Part shown: positions 9,182-16,882 of the stretch, piece after piece
Layout: each line of letters begins with the position of its first letter
How positions within the stretch are numbered: position 1 is the first letter of the stretch
Source of the DNA: Brevundimonas sp.
Lineage (GTDB): Bacteria; Pseudomonadota; Alphaproteobacteria; Caulobacterales; Caulobacteraceae
Direction: 5' to 3'
Length of the DNA: 64,000 bases
NCBI RefSeq assembly: GCF_013912065.1
Contig: NZ_JACESA010000002.1
Span: 124,001 to 188,000 of the forward strand
The notes under the pieces: model-generated
The model's input: only the letters and a program-made list of their open reading frames with translations
The model's database searches: none
What the model was told of the DNA's origin: nothing
Translations under genes and position numbers: made by a program

Positions 9182-9622
9182 ATGATCATTCTCGGCATTC
9201 TCGTCTGCATGGTCGCAATCGGCTTCCTTTGCTGGTTGCTTTTCACGCTCGCCGTTTTCGCGCTTCCATTCTTTGTCGGCGTGAACGCAGGCATGTGGGC
9301 CATGAATTCCGGCGCGGGGTGGCTTGGTGCCATTCTTCTCGGAGCGCTGGCCGCTGGATTCACCTTCGGAGCAGGTCAGCTCTTGCTCGGAACCGTGCGC
9401 CCGCTCTGGGCTAAGCTGGCGATCGCGCTCGTCTTCGTCGCGCCGGCCGTTGTCGCGAGCTATCATGCCACCCACGGCATCGCGAAGCACCTCATGCCTT
9501 CAGAGGGATGGCAAATTGCATTTTCCATCATCGGCGCGGTTGCCGTCGGCATCGCGGCCTTCCTTCGGATCGCTGGAATGGCAGGCGACGGCCAATCCGG
9601 CCGGGATCTTGTTCAGGCTTGA
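9182..9622 (+). CDS. Multi-pass membrane protein of unknown function
   Basis: A 146-residue protein read from the ATG at 9182, with GGAG at 9170-9173; the frame is open upstream but only this start has a ribosome site. Four to five hydrophobic segments are visible, including the N-terminal ILGILVCMVAIGFLCWLLF, a Gly/Ala-rich pair around residues 45-65, LAIALVFVAPAVVA, and a final segment near residues 118-135. It ends with a short polar tail. I see no catalytic motif. It is in the regulatory/accessory zone of element A. Confidence 0.7.
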   Translation: MIILGILVCMVAIGFLCWLLFTLAVFALPFFVGVNAGMWAMNSGAGWLGAILLGALAAGFTFGAGQLLLGTVRPLWAKLAIALVFVAPAVVASYHATHGIAKHLMPSEGWQIAFSIIGAVAVGIAAFLRIAGMAGDGQSGRDLVQA

Positions 9623-10201
9623 GATCGCGCCCCTCAACGTAGCCGGATCAGACAGGGATAGCGGCATCGTCCCGTCATAGGTGGCCCGGACCCCCGGTAC
9701 GATGATGCACTGTTTCGCGGTCGAGGCCCATCCAGCGGCCACCCCAGGCACTTGGTGGCAGCGGCAAGCCGTTAGGCACGGCGCGGGCAGACAATGTCGG
9801 GGGCTGGCGTTCTCCTTGGAGGCGTAACGGACGAAGTCGGGCGCCTGCGCCAGGACAAAAGTGATGATCGGCTGGAACATCGTTGCGGCTGGTTTCAGGC
9901 GAGAATGGTCGCCACCTTCTCCGTCTGCCATCCGTTCAGCGAGCGCTCCAAACGGCCTCTCCAATGGGCTGATCTGGCCGAAGGACGGCTAACGCCTCGA
10001 CCGCCTATGCCGCAACGGCGCGTCTCGACTTTCTTCCCCTGCCGGCCAAGGCCGTCATTCCTCGCGAGACAAGAAACTCGATCCTGCACCGTCCTCCGCG
10101 CTGCTACGGTCGCAAGCGATGCGTCGTCGGTCGCCTCCGGCCCACCGATCGCCATCGAGGCCGCATGGTGCGGTCTCGGGAACGGAAAACGGAGAAATAC
10201 C
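9623..10201. other. Intergenic region without a supported gene
   Basis: Nearly 580 bases upstream of the DUF736 gene. Open frames exist on both strands (reverse 9500-9964, and a forward extension of the DUF736 frame) but show no recognisable protein features, and the ribosome site GGAG near 10190 belongs to the gene at 10202. I see no strong repeat. Confidence 0.55.
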
Positions 10202-10528
10202 ATGGCGACCATCGGCACCTTCAAGAAGACCGGCTCGAACGAGTTCACCGGCGAAATCGTCACCCTCAGCGTCCAGGCCAAGGGCGTGCGCATCGTCCCC
10301 GACACCCGCGCCACCGGCGAAAATGCCCCCAGCCACCGGGTTCTGGTCGGCCGCGCCGAGATCGGCGCCGCCTGGTCCAAGCGCTCCAACGAGGGCCGCG
10401 CCTATCTGGGCCTCAAGCTCGACGATCCGAGCTTCAACGCGCCGATCTACGCGAACCTCTTCGATGACGAGGAAGGCGACACCTTCTCCCTCATCTGGTC
10501 TCGCCCGAACGGTCGGCGGGGCGACTGA
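10202..10528 (+). CDS. DUF736 protein (first of two)
   Basis: A 108-residue protein beginning MATIGTFKKTGSNEFTGEI, which is the standard start of DUF736 proteins. GGAG lies about nine bases upstream of the ATG. The central VGRAEIGAAW and LDDPSF blocks and a Trp-x-Arg end match the family. DUF736 genes are typical of alphaproteobacterial conjugative elements, function unknown. A second member is at 16532-16879. A strong terminator follows immediately, so this is probably a monocistronic transcript. Confidence 0.9.
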   Translation: MATIGTFKKTGSNEFTGEIVTLSVQAKGVRIVPDTRATGENAPSHRVLVGRAEIGAAWSKRSNEGRAYLGLKLDDPSFNAPIYANLFDDEEGDTFSLIWSRPNGRRGD

Positions 10529-10537
10529 GCCCCAATC

Positions 10538-10567
10538 AAGGCCCCGGCCGGACCGGCCGGGGCCTTT
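10538..10567 (+). terminator. Strong rho-independent terminator after DUF736 gene
   Basis: AAGGCCCCGGCCGG and its exact complement CCGGCCGGGGCCTT flank a single A, followed by TTT. The 14-base arms are perfect, although the innermost pairs must open to form a loop. Confidence 0.8.
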
Positions 10568-10867
10568 GCCCTGCGTGCGGCAGAGTAGCGTGCGAACCGC
10601 AACGAACGCTGAAAATCCAGAATTGCGGGTTTGAAGAGAAGAATCGGAGTGCATCGTCTCCAGTGGCTGATCAGCCTCGCGCACCAGTTATTTTCTCCTA
10701 CATTGGAACACCGCGCGATGCCGCTACTCGTCCAGTCCTGCTCGAATTCGCACCCGCAAAGTCGAATTCCCGCCTGGGCGACAATGATGTCGGCCATGAC
10801 TATGGCGGTGTTAGCTGCGACGGCAGCCGCAGCCGACATCGCTCCCTGTGCACACTGGCGGCGCCGA

Positions 10868-11189
10868 CGACGATTAGCGTGCATCACTTTGTTTCTGATC
10901 TTGAAGAATCGGCGCGCTGGTATCGAGCGAATGCAGGGCTGGTGAACGACAGTTCGATGCCCATCTCGGCGCTACCAAGCTCAAGATGGGCCGATCCGAT
11001 GTCGGTGTGATGCTCGTCCATGCGCCTTCATCAAATCCTCGGAGGTCGCTCGACCCGCGGATGCTGTGCTTCGTCGTCGACCAGCCGCTGGCACCGCCGC
11101 CGGGAGCAAAGCCGCTCTATCTCACGGACCCGGACGGCGCGGCCGTTGAGCTGGCGCCACGGCGTCGCGCCTCAAATGCCCAGAATTGA
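10868..11189 (+). pseudogene. Frameshifted VOC/glyoxalase-family remnant
   Basis: One frame encodes ISVHHFVSDLEESARWYRAN, the start of a VOC (glyoxalase/bleomycin-resistance) domain. From about 10956 a different frame continues with FDAHLGATKLKMGRSDVGVM and, near the end, PLYLTDPDGAAVEL, which carries the usual C-terminal metal-ligand Glu. The two halves are joined by a frameshift between about 10935 and 10955, so no intact protein can be made. It is probably a decayed cargo gene downstream of the DUF736 terminator. A sequencing error could also explain the shift. Confidence 0.65.
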
Positions 11190-11372
11190 TGGGCATCGTA
11201 GCGAGCGAGTTGCTGCCGCCGGGAGCGTAGGCTGCGATCACGGCCGCGCCCGATCCCCCCTTGAGCCAAATCGTCGAATAATAGGTTCCGCCGACGACAG
11301 AATCGGTCCGTTGGGGGTTTTTCAGAATCCGCCGCTCGCCAAGGTCATTTTGGCTCGCAGCGAGAACACAGA

Positions 11373-11438
11373 ACGACTATAATAGTCGTAGTTCTGGCGT
11401 GCGTAGTCGTGGAAGTGGGAGGTGATCATGCATGATCA
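11373..11438 (+). promoter_or_regulatory. Palindromic operator/promoter region of the XRE gene
   Basis: ACGACTAT-A-ATAGTCGT (11373-11389) is a perfect inverted repeat with a TATAAT at 11378-11383 inside it, and the half-site TAGTCGT recurs at 11404-11410. A second perfect palindrome, TGATCATGCATGATCA (11423-11438), covers the ATG of the regulator. This arrangement fits autoregulation by the XRE protein; that is inference. Confidence 0.55.
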
Positions 11439-11680
11439 CCGCCCGACAATCACGGGCCGCACGCGCGCTGCTTGGCTGGACACAGGAGACGCTCGCTGAC
11501 CGCGCCCGAGTATCTTTGACCGCGCTGAAGCGCCTCGAATCCGAAAGCGGATTGGAGGTGTATGAAACCACGCGAGATCAAGTTCGACGGGCGTTGGAAG
11601 CTGCCGGCGTAGTCCTCCTGTCCACCGATCGGGGACAAGGTGTGCTGCTCGTCAATGGCCGTGAGGATAAACAACGCTGA
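11432..11680 (+). CDS. Small XRE-family HTH regulator
   Basis: An 82-residue protein. Residues about 5-45 form an XRE-type helix-turn-helix (ARALLGWTQETLADRARVSL, then TALKRLESE). The ATG at 11432 follows GGAGGTG at 11418-11424. Small regulators of this kind sit just upstream of the replication/transfer genes in Tn4371-like elements and often control them. The upstream palindromes suggest it binds its own promoter. The C-terminal half (GVVLLSTDRGQGVLLVNG) matches a common pattern in such single-domain repressors. Confidence 0.85.
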   Translation: MITARQSRAARALLGWTQETLADRARVSLTALKRLESESGLEVYETTRDQVRRALEAAGVVLLSTDRGQGVLLVNGREDKQR

Positions 11681-11806
11681 CCGAATTCGCGCGCGCGATG
11701 CCCCAGCCGCATCGACTGATGCTTCGCGGGCGTCATCCATCTCGCAAAATCCTTCGCTAGAATACGTGGCCGAGGTCCTCCTGTGCTGGGGAGCCAGGGA
11801 TTCGCG

Positions 11807-12067
11807 ATGATTGACCCATTCGAAGATGCCGCGCCGTCCGGTGCGGAGTTGACCGCTTATGATCGCGCGCATGTGAAGCTTTACGCGCGGCTGCTCGATG
11901 CGGCAGCGGATGGGGCGGATTGGCGTGAAGCCGTCCAAGTGCTTTTCAACATCGACCCCGTGCGCGAGCCGGAGCGGGCGAGGCACGTCCACGATAGTCA
12001 CCTCGCGCGGGCTCAATGGATGACCCACACGGGATTTCGACACCTGCTACGCGGACCGAAAAACTAA
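11807..12067 (+). CDS. DUF2285-like small DNA-binding protein
   Basis: An 86-residue protein. The stretch LYARLLDAAADGADWREAVQ followed by a Val-Leu-Phe-x-Ile-Asp-Pro block, and RARHVHDSHLARAQWMTHTG, are the signature of DUF2285 domain proteins, which accompany conjugative-element regulators. The ATG at 11807 is preferred over a GTG at 11783 because the residues between are not conserved-looking; the upstream site is only weakly purine-rich. It is followed by a frameshifted longer DUF2285 relative, so this locus held two related regulators. Confidence 0.8.
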   Translation: MIDPFEDAAPSGAELTAYDRAHVKLYARLLDAAADGADWREAVQVLFNIDPVREPERARHVHDSHLARAQWMTHTGFRHLLRGPKN

Positions 12068-12201
12068 CGCCCATCAGCGCTCCTTTCCCGTCGCGATGCA
12101 TCGCGTGCATCGCGCGATGCACGCCCCACGACTTCCACCAAAGATTGCAACTCGGAATCGTTGATCGCTCGTAGTTCGCTTTATCGGCGAGGAGCTGATG
12201 A

Positions 12202-12964
12202 ATGAAGCCAGATACTTCGCAATGGCGTGATCGCAAGAGTTACGACTATTTCGATGCATTGGAGACCGAAGGTCTTGCATGGGAGTGTTTGCGCAGATGC
12301 GTCCCGTATCAGCAGCACTACGCTAACCTGGTTATCGAAAGACTTGAAACCGCTCCTTTGTCGCTCGATGCAGAGCGGCGTTGGGGGTTACGATTTCGCC
12401 GCGAGACCGAGCCTATCAGCCCTATCCCAAGACGTCCTCTGGTCGACGAGTGCCAGTTCCGCGGTTCTCGCGCTCACGCATCCGAACATTTTGTACGCGC
12501 CGCTGACGCATCCGCCGCCCGCCGGCCTTGGAGATCAACGCCATAGCCCGGAAGGCGTCTACGCACTCCACCGCCCCAGCGGGGTTGAACTCCTCTTTCT
12601 TCCGGGCAGCACGCCTCAATCCCCGCTCGCCGCACTCATCCCGATGGGTGACGATGCGCTGGGACACATCGAGGCGGCCACACGCTTCTGGCGATCCTGG
12701 CACGGTCGGCCCGCCGTCAAGGACACGCGCGTCACAAAACAGCAGCGGCGACGCATTCGGCTCATGTTGCAGGCTGCGGACGGCCGCGAGCACGGCGCCA
12801 GCTATCGTGAAATCGCCGACGCCATATTCGGCAGTGCGCGCGTCGCTACGGACCCGTGGAAGACGTCCCCTCTGCGCGACACAGTTATCGGCCTGGTCGA
12901 GAGCGCGATCACCATGATTGGTGGCGGGTATCTCCAGCTTCTGCGTCATCGTCGGCGATCCTAG
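12202..12964 (+). pseudogene. DUF6499/DUF2285 regulator with a one-base frameshift
   Basis: The first frame begins MKPDTSQWRDRKSYDYFDAL and runs to AERRWGLRF, the standard N-terminus of this regulator class. After a single extra C near 12398 the continuation lies in the next frame: AARPSLSALSQDVLW, then LPGSTPQSPLAALIPMG, the DUF2285 block RRIRLMLQAADGREHGASYR, and a C-terminal helical end at 12964. Together they would form a roughly 250-residue protein. As read, the gene is broken. A sequencing error cannot be excluded. Confidence 0.75.
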
Positions 12965-13104
12965 TCGCGCCCAGCCGCATAGTGGGGTGGGATTTTAGCA
13001 CCCCCCTTTCTTCCCCATCCTTCGCGAAGCCGTCCCTACGCCACCGTGGTCGCCATCCGCCGCTGAACCCCAGCGGTCGCCGAAAACCCACGGAGGCCCG
13101 ATCC

Positions 13105-13386
13105 ATGCGACCCGAACTCGCCGTTTTGCCGCCGCGCTTTCTGCGCACCAAGGAAGCGGCTGAATTTCTCAGCCTCTCCGCCCGAACCCTCGAAAAGCAC
13201 CGCACCTACGGCACCGGCCCGGCCTATCGAAAGCTCGGCGGCCGTGTCGTCTATGCGGTCGACGACCTTCAGGCTTGGGCCGAGCGCGGCGCCGTTACCT
13301 CCACCTCCGATCCGCGCGGCAGCGTCCTCCCGGCCAAGCGCCAGACGTCTGCGCCGCCGGCCCATGCCGGCCGCTACGCACGCTGA
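13105..13386 (+). CDS. AlpA/excisionase-like HTH protein
   Basis: A 93-residue protein with CGGAGG at 13091-13096 upstream of the ATG. Residues about 10-55 (RFLRTKEAAEFLSLSARTLE, then YRKLGGRVVYAVDDLQAW) form the winged MerR/AlpA-type helix-turn-helix used by excisionases and plasmid regulators. It directly precedes repA, separated by 12 bases. In these elements it probably regulates replication or excision; the tail after residue 65 is low-complexity. Element B's neighbourhood has an unrelated small HTH of similar type at 43837. Confidence 0.85.
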   Translation: MRPELAVLPPRFLRTKEAAEFLSLSARTLEKHRTYGTGPAYRKLGGRVVYAVDDLQAWAERGAVTSTSDPRGSVLPAKRQTSAPPAHAGRYAR

Positions 13387-13398
13387 CCGGATTCCAGA

Positions 13399-14541
13399 AT
13401 GGCGGCGCGACCCCGGCAACTTTCGGAGCGCGGACAGCTCGACCTGTTTCGAGCGCTCCCCGGCGACTTCGCGCCACGAGACGCGCAGGATCTCATGGCT
13501 TACCCGTTTTTCTCCCTCTCCAAGTCCCACCGCGTCGCCCCAATCGACTTCGCCGCGGGGAATGTTTCGATCCGGGTCGAGGCCGTGCCCGACCACGGCA
13601 TGGCGACCATTTGGGACGCCGACATCCTCATCTGGGCCGCCAGCCAGATCGTCGAGGCCCGTGATGCCGGCCTTCGCACCTCCCGGCTGATGGCGGCCAC
13701 GCCCTACGAAATCCTCATGTTCGTCGGGCGCGGCACCGGCCTGCGCGACTATCAGCGCCTGAAGGCCGCGCTCGACCGTCTGCAATCCACCACCGTCTCC
13801 ACTTCGATCCGTCAGCCCGCCGAAGGCCGGCGCCATCGCTTCTCCTGGATCAACGAATGGCAGGAGCGGACGGATCGCAACGGTAAGCCGGCCGGGATCG
13901 AACTGATCGTGCCGGACTGGTTCTATCGCGCGGTCCTCGACGACGCGCTCGTGCTGACGATCGACCGCGCCTATTTCGATCTCACTGGCGGGCTCGACCG
14001 CTGGCTCTATCGGCTGGTTCGCAAACATGGCGGTCGCCAGCGCGACGGCTGGCGGTTCGACTTCCGTCATCTGCACCAGAAGTCCGGCAGCTTGTCGCCG
14101 TTCAAACGCTTCGCGTTCGAGCTTCGTGACATCATCCAACGACAGCCGTTGCCCGGCTACACCCTGTTCCTCGAAACGGAGATCGGTGGCCGCGTCCTAC
14201 TGGCTTTCGAGCCGTCTCCGGCCTGTGGACAGGCTGTGGATCGCCTCGTGCTATCAGGAACCCGAACTATCGTGCCATCGGGAACCCGAGGCTCGTGCTA
14301 TCAGGAACCGAAACAGGGCTTAACGCACGGAAATCAAAGCCGAAATCGCGCCCTTAACTTAGAGTCTAACCAAGAATCTAACTTTGCAGAGCGCGCGCGC
14401 GATGTGCAAAAGCTCATCCGCGACACCGCCCGAAGCCTCAGCACGGTCGCCAGAAAGAGCGGCGGACCTGCCCCTGAGTCGGCACGAGATTCCTCCGCGC
14501 CCGAGCTTCCGCTTCGACCTCAGCCGGGAGGTGCGCGATGA
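13399..14541 (+). CDS. repA: Replication initiator protein A
   Basis: A 380-residue protein of the RepA/replication-initiator family common on alphaproteobacterial plasmids and Tn4371-like elements. Visible family blocks are DLMAYPFFSLSKSHRVAPID, the Trp-Asp-Ala-Asp region around residues 75-85, LQSTTVSTSIRQ and WINEWQERTDRNGKPAGIEL, followed by two winged-helix-like segments up to about residue 275. The C-terminal quarter is repetitive because the DNA under it contains three iteron-like repeats and an A/T-rich stretch (14224-14390). Its stop overlaps parA by four bases. Such elements can replicate as circles after excision. Confidence 0.88.
   Translation: MAARPRQLSERGQLDLFRALPGDFAPRDAQDLMAYPFFSLSKSHRVAPIDFAAGNVSIRVEAVPDHGMATIWDADILIWAASQIVEARDAGLRTSRLMAATPYEILMFVGRGTGLRDYQRLKAALDRLQSTTVSTSIRQPAEGRRHRFSWINEWQERTDRNGKPAGIELIVPDWFYRAVLDDALVLTIDRAYFDLTGGLDRWLYRLVRKHGGRQRDGWRFDFRHLHQKSGSLSPFKRFAFELRDIIQRQPLPGYTLFLETEIGGRVLLAFEPSPACGQAVDRLVLSGTRTIVPSGTRGSCYQEPKQGLTHGNQSRNRALNLESNQESNFAERARDVQKLIRDTARSLSTVARKSGGPAPESARDSSAPELPLRPQPGGAR
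14224..14390 (+). other. Candidate intragenic replication origin (iterons, DnaA-like boxes, A/T-rich stretch)
   Basis: Inside the 3' part of repA lie two DnaA-box-like sequences, TGTGGACAG and TGTGGATCG (14224-14243; each 7 of 9 to TGTGGATAA). Three direct repeats follow, of the form TCGTGCYATCRGGAACCCGA, at 14246, 14270 and 14293 (spacing 24 and 23 bases). Next is a strikingly A/T-rich stretch with a repeated TCTAAC motif (about 14354-14385). This is the layout of an iteron origin. Origin function is inference. Confidence 0.5.
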
Positions 14542-15176
14542 TCATTGCGCTCCTCAATCAGAAGGGCGGCGTCGGCAAGACGACGCTGGCGCTGCACCTC
14601 GCCGGCGAATGGGCCGGACGCGGTAAGCGCATCACGCTGCTCGACGCCGACCCACAGGGCTCCGCGCTCGACTGGTCGCAACAGCGCAGCCGCAGTGGCC
14701 TTCCTCGCCTGTTCGGCGTCGTCGGCCTGGCGCGCGACACGCTGCATCGCGAGGCGCCGGAGCTGGCGCGCGACGTCGATCACGTCGTCATCGACGGACC
14801 GCCGCGCGTCGCCGGGCTGATGCGCTCCGCGCTGCTCGCCGCCGACCTTGTGTTGATCCCGGTACAACCATCACCGCTCGACGGCTGGGCCTCGGCCGAG
14901 ATGCTGGCGCTCCTATCGGAGGCGCGCATCTACAGGCCGGACCTTCGCGCGCGCTTCGTCCTCAATCGCTGCGGCGCGCGCACCGTCATCGCCCGCGAGA
15001 CCGCCGAAACTTTAGCCGATCACGATCCGCCCGTGCTGCGCAACACGATCGGCCAGCGCGTCATCTACGCCGACGCGGCGCAATCTGGTCGCCTCGCATT
15101 CGAGATCGACCATAGCGGCCCCGCCGCGCGCGAGGTCGCGGCGCTCGTCACTGAGATCGAAAGGATCGCACCATGA
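14538..15176 (+). CDS. parA: ParA-family partition ATPase
   Basis: A 212-residue P-loop ATPase. The deviant Walker A NQKGGVGKTT is at residues 7-16, the Walker A' DADPQGSALDW at about 39, and the Walker B-type VVIDGPPR at about 88. These define the short ParA/MinD group without an N-terminal HTH. It overlaps repA upstream and the small partition gene downstream by four bases each, so the three are one translation-coupled unit. It should maintain the excised, replicating form of the element. Confidence 0.93.
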   Translation: MIIALLNQKGGVGKTTLALHLAGEWAGRGKRITLLDADPQGSALDWSQQRSRSGLPRLFGVVGLARDTLHREAPELARDVDHVVIDGPPRVAGLMRSALLAADLVLIPVQPSPLDGWASAEMLALLSEARIYRPDLRARFVLNRCGARTVIARETAETLADHDPPVLRNTIGQRVIYADAAQSGRLAFEIDHSGPAAREVAALVTEIERIAP

Positions 15177-15403
15177 GCGAGCGATCCGAGCGGCGCGGCT
15201 TCGCAGCGCGCCCGACCAATGCCGATGCTTGGATCAAAGCCGCCGATGCCGCGCGCTTCACCGCCCGCCTGACCATCGACATCACGCCGGAGCTGCGTGG
15301 TCGTATCAAGATCATCGCCTTCAAGCGCGGCGTCACCGTCGCCGACATGCTGCGCGAGCTGCTCGCGCGCGAGTTCCCTTCAACATCAGGAGACACACCA
15401 TGA
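15173..15403 (+). CDS. Small ribbon-helix-helix partition protein (ParB/ParG-like)
   Basis: A 76-residue basic protein. Residues about 30-66 (ARLTIDITPELRGRIKIIAF, then VADMLRELLAREF) form a ribbon-helix-helix fold, as in small centromere-binding proteins that partner short ParA ATPases. It begins within the parA stop (ATGA) and its own stop overlaps the next start in the same way. Function as the DNA-binding partner of ParA is inferred from position and fold. Confidence 0.8.
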   Translation: MSERSERRGFAARPTNADAWIKAADAARFTARLTIDITPELRGRIKIIAFKRGVTVADMLRELLAREFPSTSGDTP

Positions 15404-15921
15404 CCGGCATCGCGGCCTCCCGCATGCGCGGCGGCTCGTCGCCGGCCGCGCTCCCCCACGACACGCTTACCCATGTCGAGCTGACCTGGGTCGCGAAGAA
15501 GATCGAGAACTGGATTCGCTTCGGGACGCACGCCCACGAACAGATCCTCGATCGTCGACGGCGAGTCCTCTCCTTCCGCCCCGGCACAATCTTCGCCTTC
15601 GTGCGCTGGGCGTCGAACGACTTCGGCACGATCATTTCTCGCGTCGACATCGTGCGCGCCGTGTCGCGCGGCGAGGCCCACCAGACGCTGCCCTTCGTGC
15701 GGCCAGGCGGCGACATCCTGCTCAAGATCGAGAGCTGGCCCAAGGTCGAGCGCGTGCTGCAGGCGATCGACGCCATCGAGCGCATCGGCATCGATCCGGA
15801 AGCGGTCTCGTCCGATCACTGGCGGCATGTTCACAACCGGCTCGCTGCCGGCCATGAGCCGCGCGCCTACACGCTCGAACATCATCGCGCGTTCCTGTTG
15901 CGCCGTAGGGCCGAGCCGTGA
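15400..15921 (+). CDS. DUF2840 protein
   Basis: A 173-residue protein beginning after TCAGGAG. It matches DUF2840 as found beside parA and traF in alphaproteobacterial conjugative elements: LTHVELTWVAKKIENWIRFG near the N-terminus, FAFVRWASNDFGT in the middle and a helical RVLQAIDAIERIGIDP segment. No catalytic motif is apparent. It overlaps both neighbours by four bases. Its conserved place between partition and the TraF peptidase suggests a role in the transfer or maintenance operon, not demonstrated. Confidence 0.85.
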   Translation: MTGIAASRMRGGSSPAALPHDTLTHVELTWVAKKIENWIRFGTHAHEQILDRRRRVLSFRPGTIFAFVRWASNDFGTIISRVDIVRAVSRGEAHQTLPFVRPGGDILLKIESWPKVERVLQAIDAIERIGIDPEAVSSDHWRHVHNRLAAGHEPRAYTLEHHRAFLLRRRAEP

Positions 15922-16463
15922 GCCGCGCCGGACTGTTGCTCGCGACAGCGCTCGCCGCACTCGGCGTCGGCTATCCCGGCCTCACGCCGATCCCGATCAA
16001 GCTGGTGTGGAACGCATCGGCGAGCGCGCCGATCGGCTTCTATTCGATCGACTTCCACGGGCCATTCGACGTCACCGATCTCGTCGCGATCGATGCGCCG
16101 GAGCCGCTCGCCACGTTCCTCGCCGAGCGCGGCTATCTGCCCAAGGGCGTGCCGCTGATGAAGCGCATCCTCGCCGTCTCCGGGCAGACTGTCTGCCGCT
16201 CGAACCTCACCATCACCGTTGATGGCGTCGAGGTCGGAACGGCGCTTGAGCGTGATCGCGCCGGCCGCGATCTCCCCGGCTGGCAAGGCTGTCGCCGCGT
16301 CCAGACTGGCGAAGTCTTCCTCATGAACTGGCAGGTCCGCGACAGCCTCGACGGCCGCTACTTCGGTTTGATCGCGACCGACCAGATCATCGGCCGCGCC
16401 GTCCCGCTGTGGACCGACGAAGACGGAAACGGCCGCTTCGAATGGCGTGCGCCGACACGCTGA
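15918..16463 (+). CDS. traF: TraF-like S26 signal peptidase
   Basis: A 181-residue membrane-anchored S26 peptidase starting at a GTG that overlaps the preceding stop. One N-terminal hydrophobic helix (about residues 4-22) is followed by the catalytic Ser36 in SAPIG and the general-base Lys82 in LMKRILAVSG. The C-terminal FGLIATDQIIGRAVPLW block is also typical. In RP4-type systems TraF matures and cyclises the TrbC pilin; a trbC is present at 24539. It acts at the periplasmic face of the inner membrane. Confidence 0.9.
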   Translation: MSRAGLLLATALAALGVGYPGLTPIPIKLVWNASASAPIGFYSIDFHGPFDVTDLVAIDAPEPLATFLAERGYLPKGVPLMKRILAVSGQTVCRSNLTITVDGVEVGTALERDRAGRDLPGWQGCRRVQTGEVFLMNWQVRDSLDGRYFGLIATDQIIGRAVPLWTDEDGNGRFEWRAPTR

Positions 16464-16531
16464 CCGCTTCGCCATCGGCGGGAGCGGTGCTCGCCGACGG
16501 CTTCTTAAACCTCACCGCCAAGGAGACTGTC

Positions 16532-16879
16532 ATGCCCCAGATTGGCGAATTTACGCGCGATGAGGCCGGTTTCATCGGGCACCTCGCAACGCTCTCGCTG
16601 AATCAGGACATCATCATCGTCGCAGCGGAGCCGTCCGACGCGGAGAACGTGCCAGATTATCGCGTTCACCTCTTCGACGGCATGAGCAACGAACCAGGCC
16701 CGGAGATCGGCGCGGCCTGGAAACGCACCGGCGAGAAGGCTGGCGAATACGTCGCGCTGCTGATCGACGATCCGGCATTCCCGCATCCGATCCGCGCCAA
16801 CCTGTTCCGTGACGACGATGCCGGAAAGGCCTGGTCGCTGCACTGGTCGCGTCCGCGCGATCGCTCTGAGAAGGATTGA
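16532..16879 (+). CDS. DUF736 protein (second of two)
   Basis: A 115-residue DUF736 relative starting MPQIGEFTRDEAGFIGHLAT, with AGGAG about nine bases upstream. It keeps the IGAAWKRTGEKAGEYVALLI and DDPAFPHPIRANLF blocks seen in the 10202 copy but has diverged clearly, so the two are old paralogues. It sits between traF and the lytic transglycosylase in the transfer operon. Function unknown. Confidence 0.88.
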   Translation: MPQIGEFTRDEAGFIGHLATLSLNQDIIIVAAEPSDAENVPDYRVHLFDGMSNEPGPEIGAAWKRTGEKAGEYVALLIDDPAFPHPIRANLFRDDDAGKAWSLHWSRPRDRSEKD

Positions 16880-16882
16880 ACG

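Noticed and set aside
9500-9964. Reverse frame of 154 codons in the long gap before DUF736
   Set aside because: No recognisable sequence pattern and partly antisense to the membrane protein gene; not enough support.
14246-14312. Three short spaced repeats considered as a CRISPR array
   Set aside because: Repeats are about 20 bases with only 3-4 bases between them, inside repA and without cas genes; iterons fit better.
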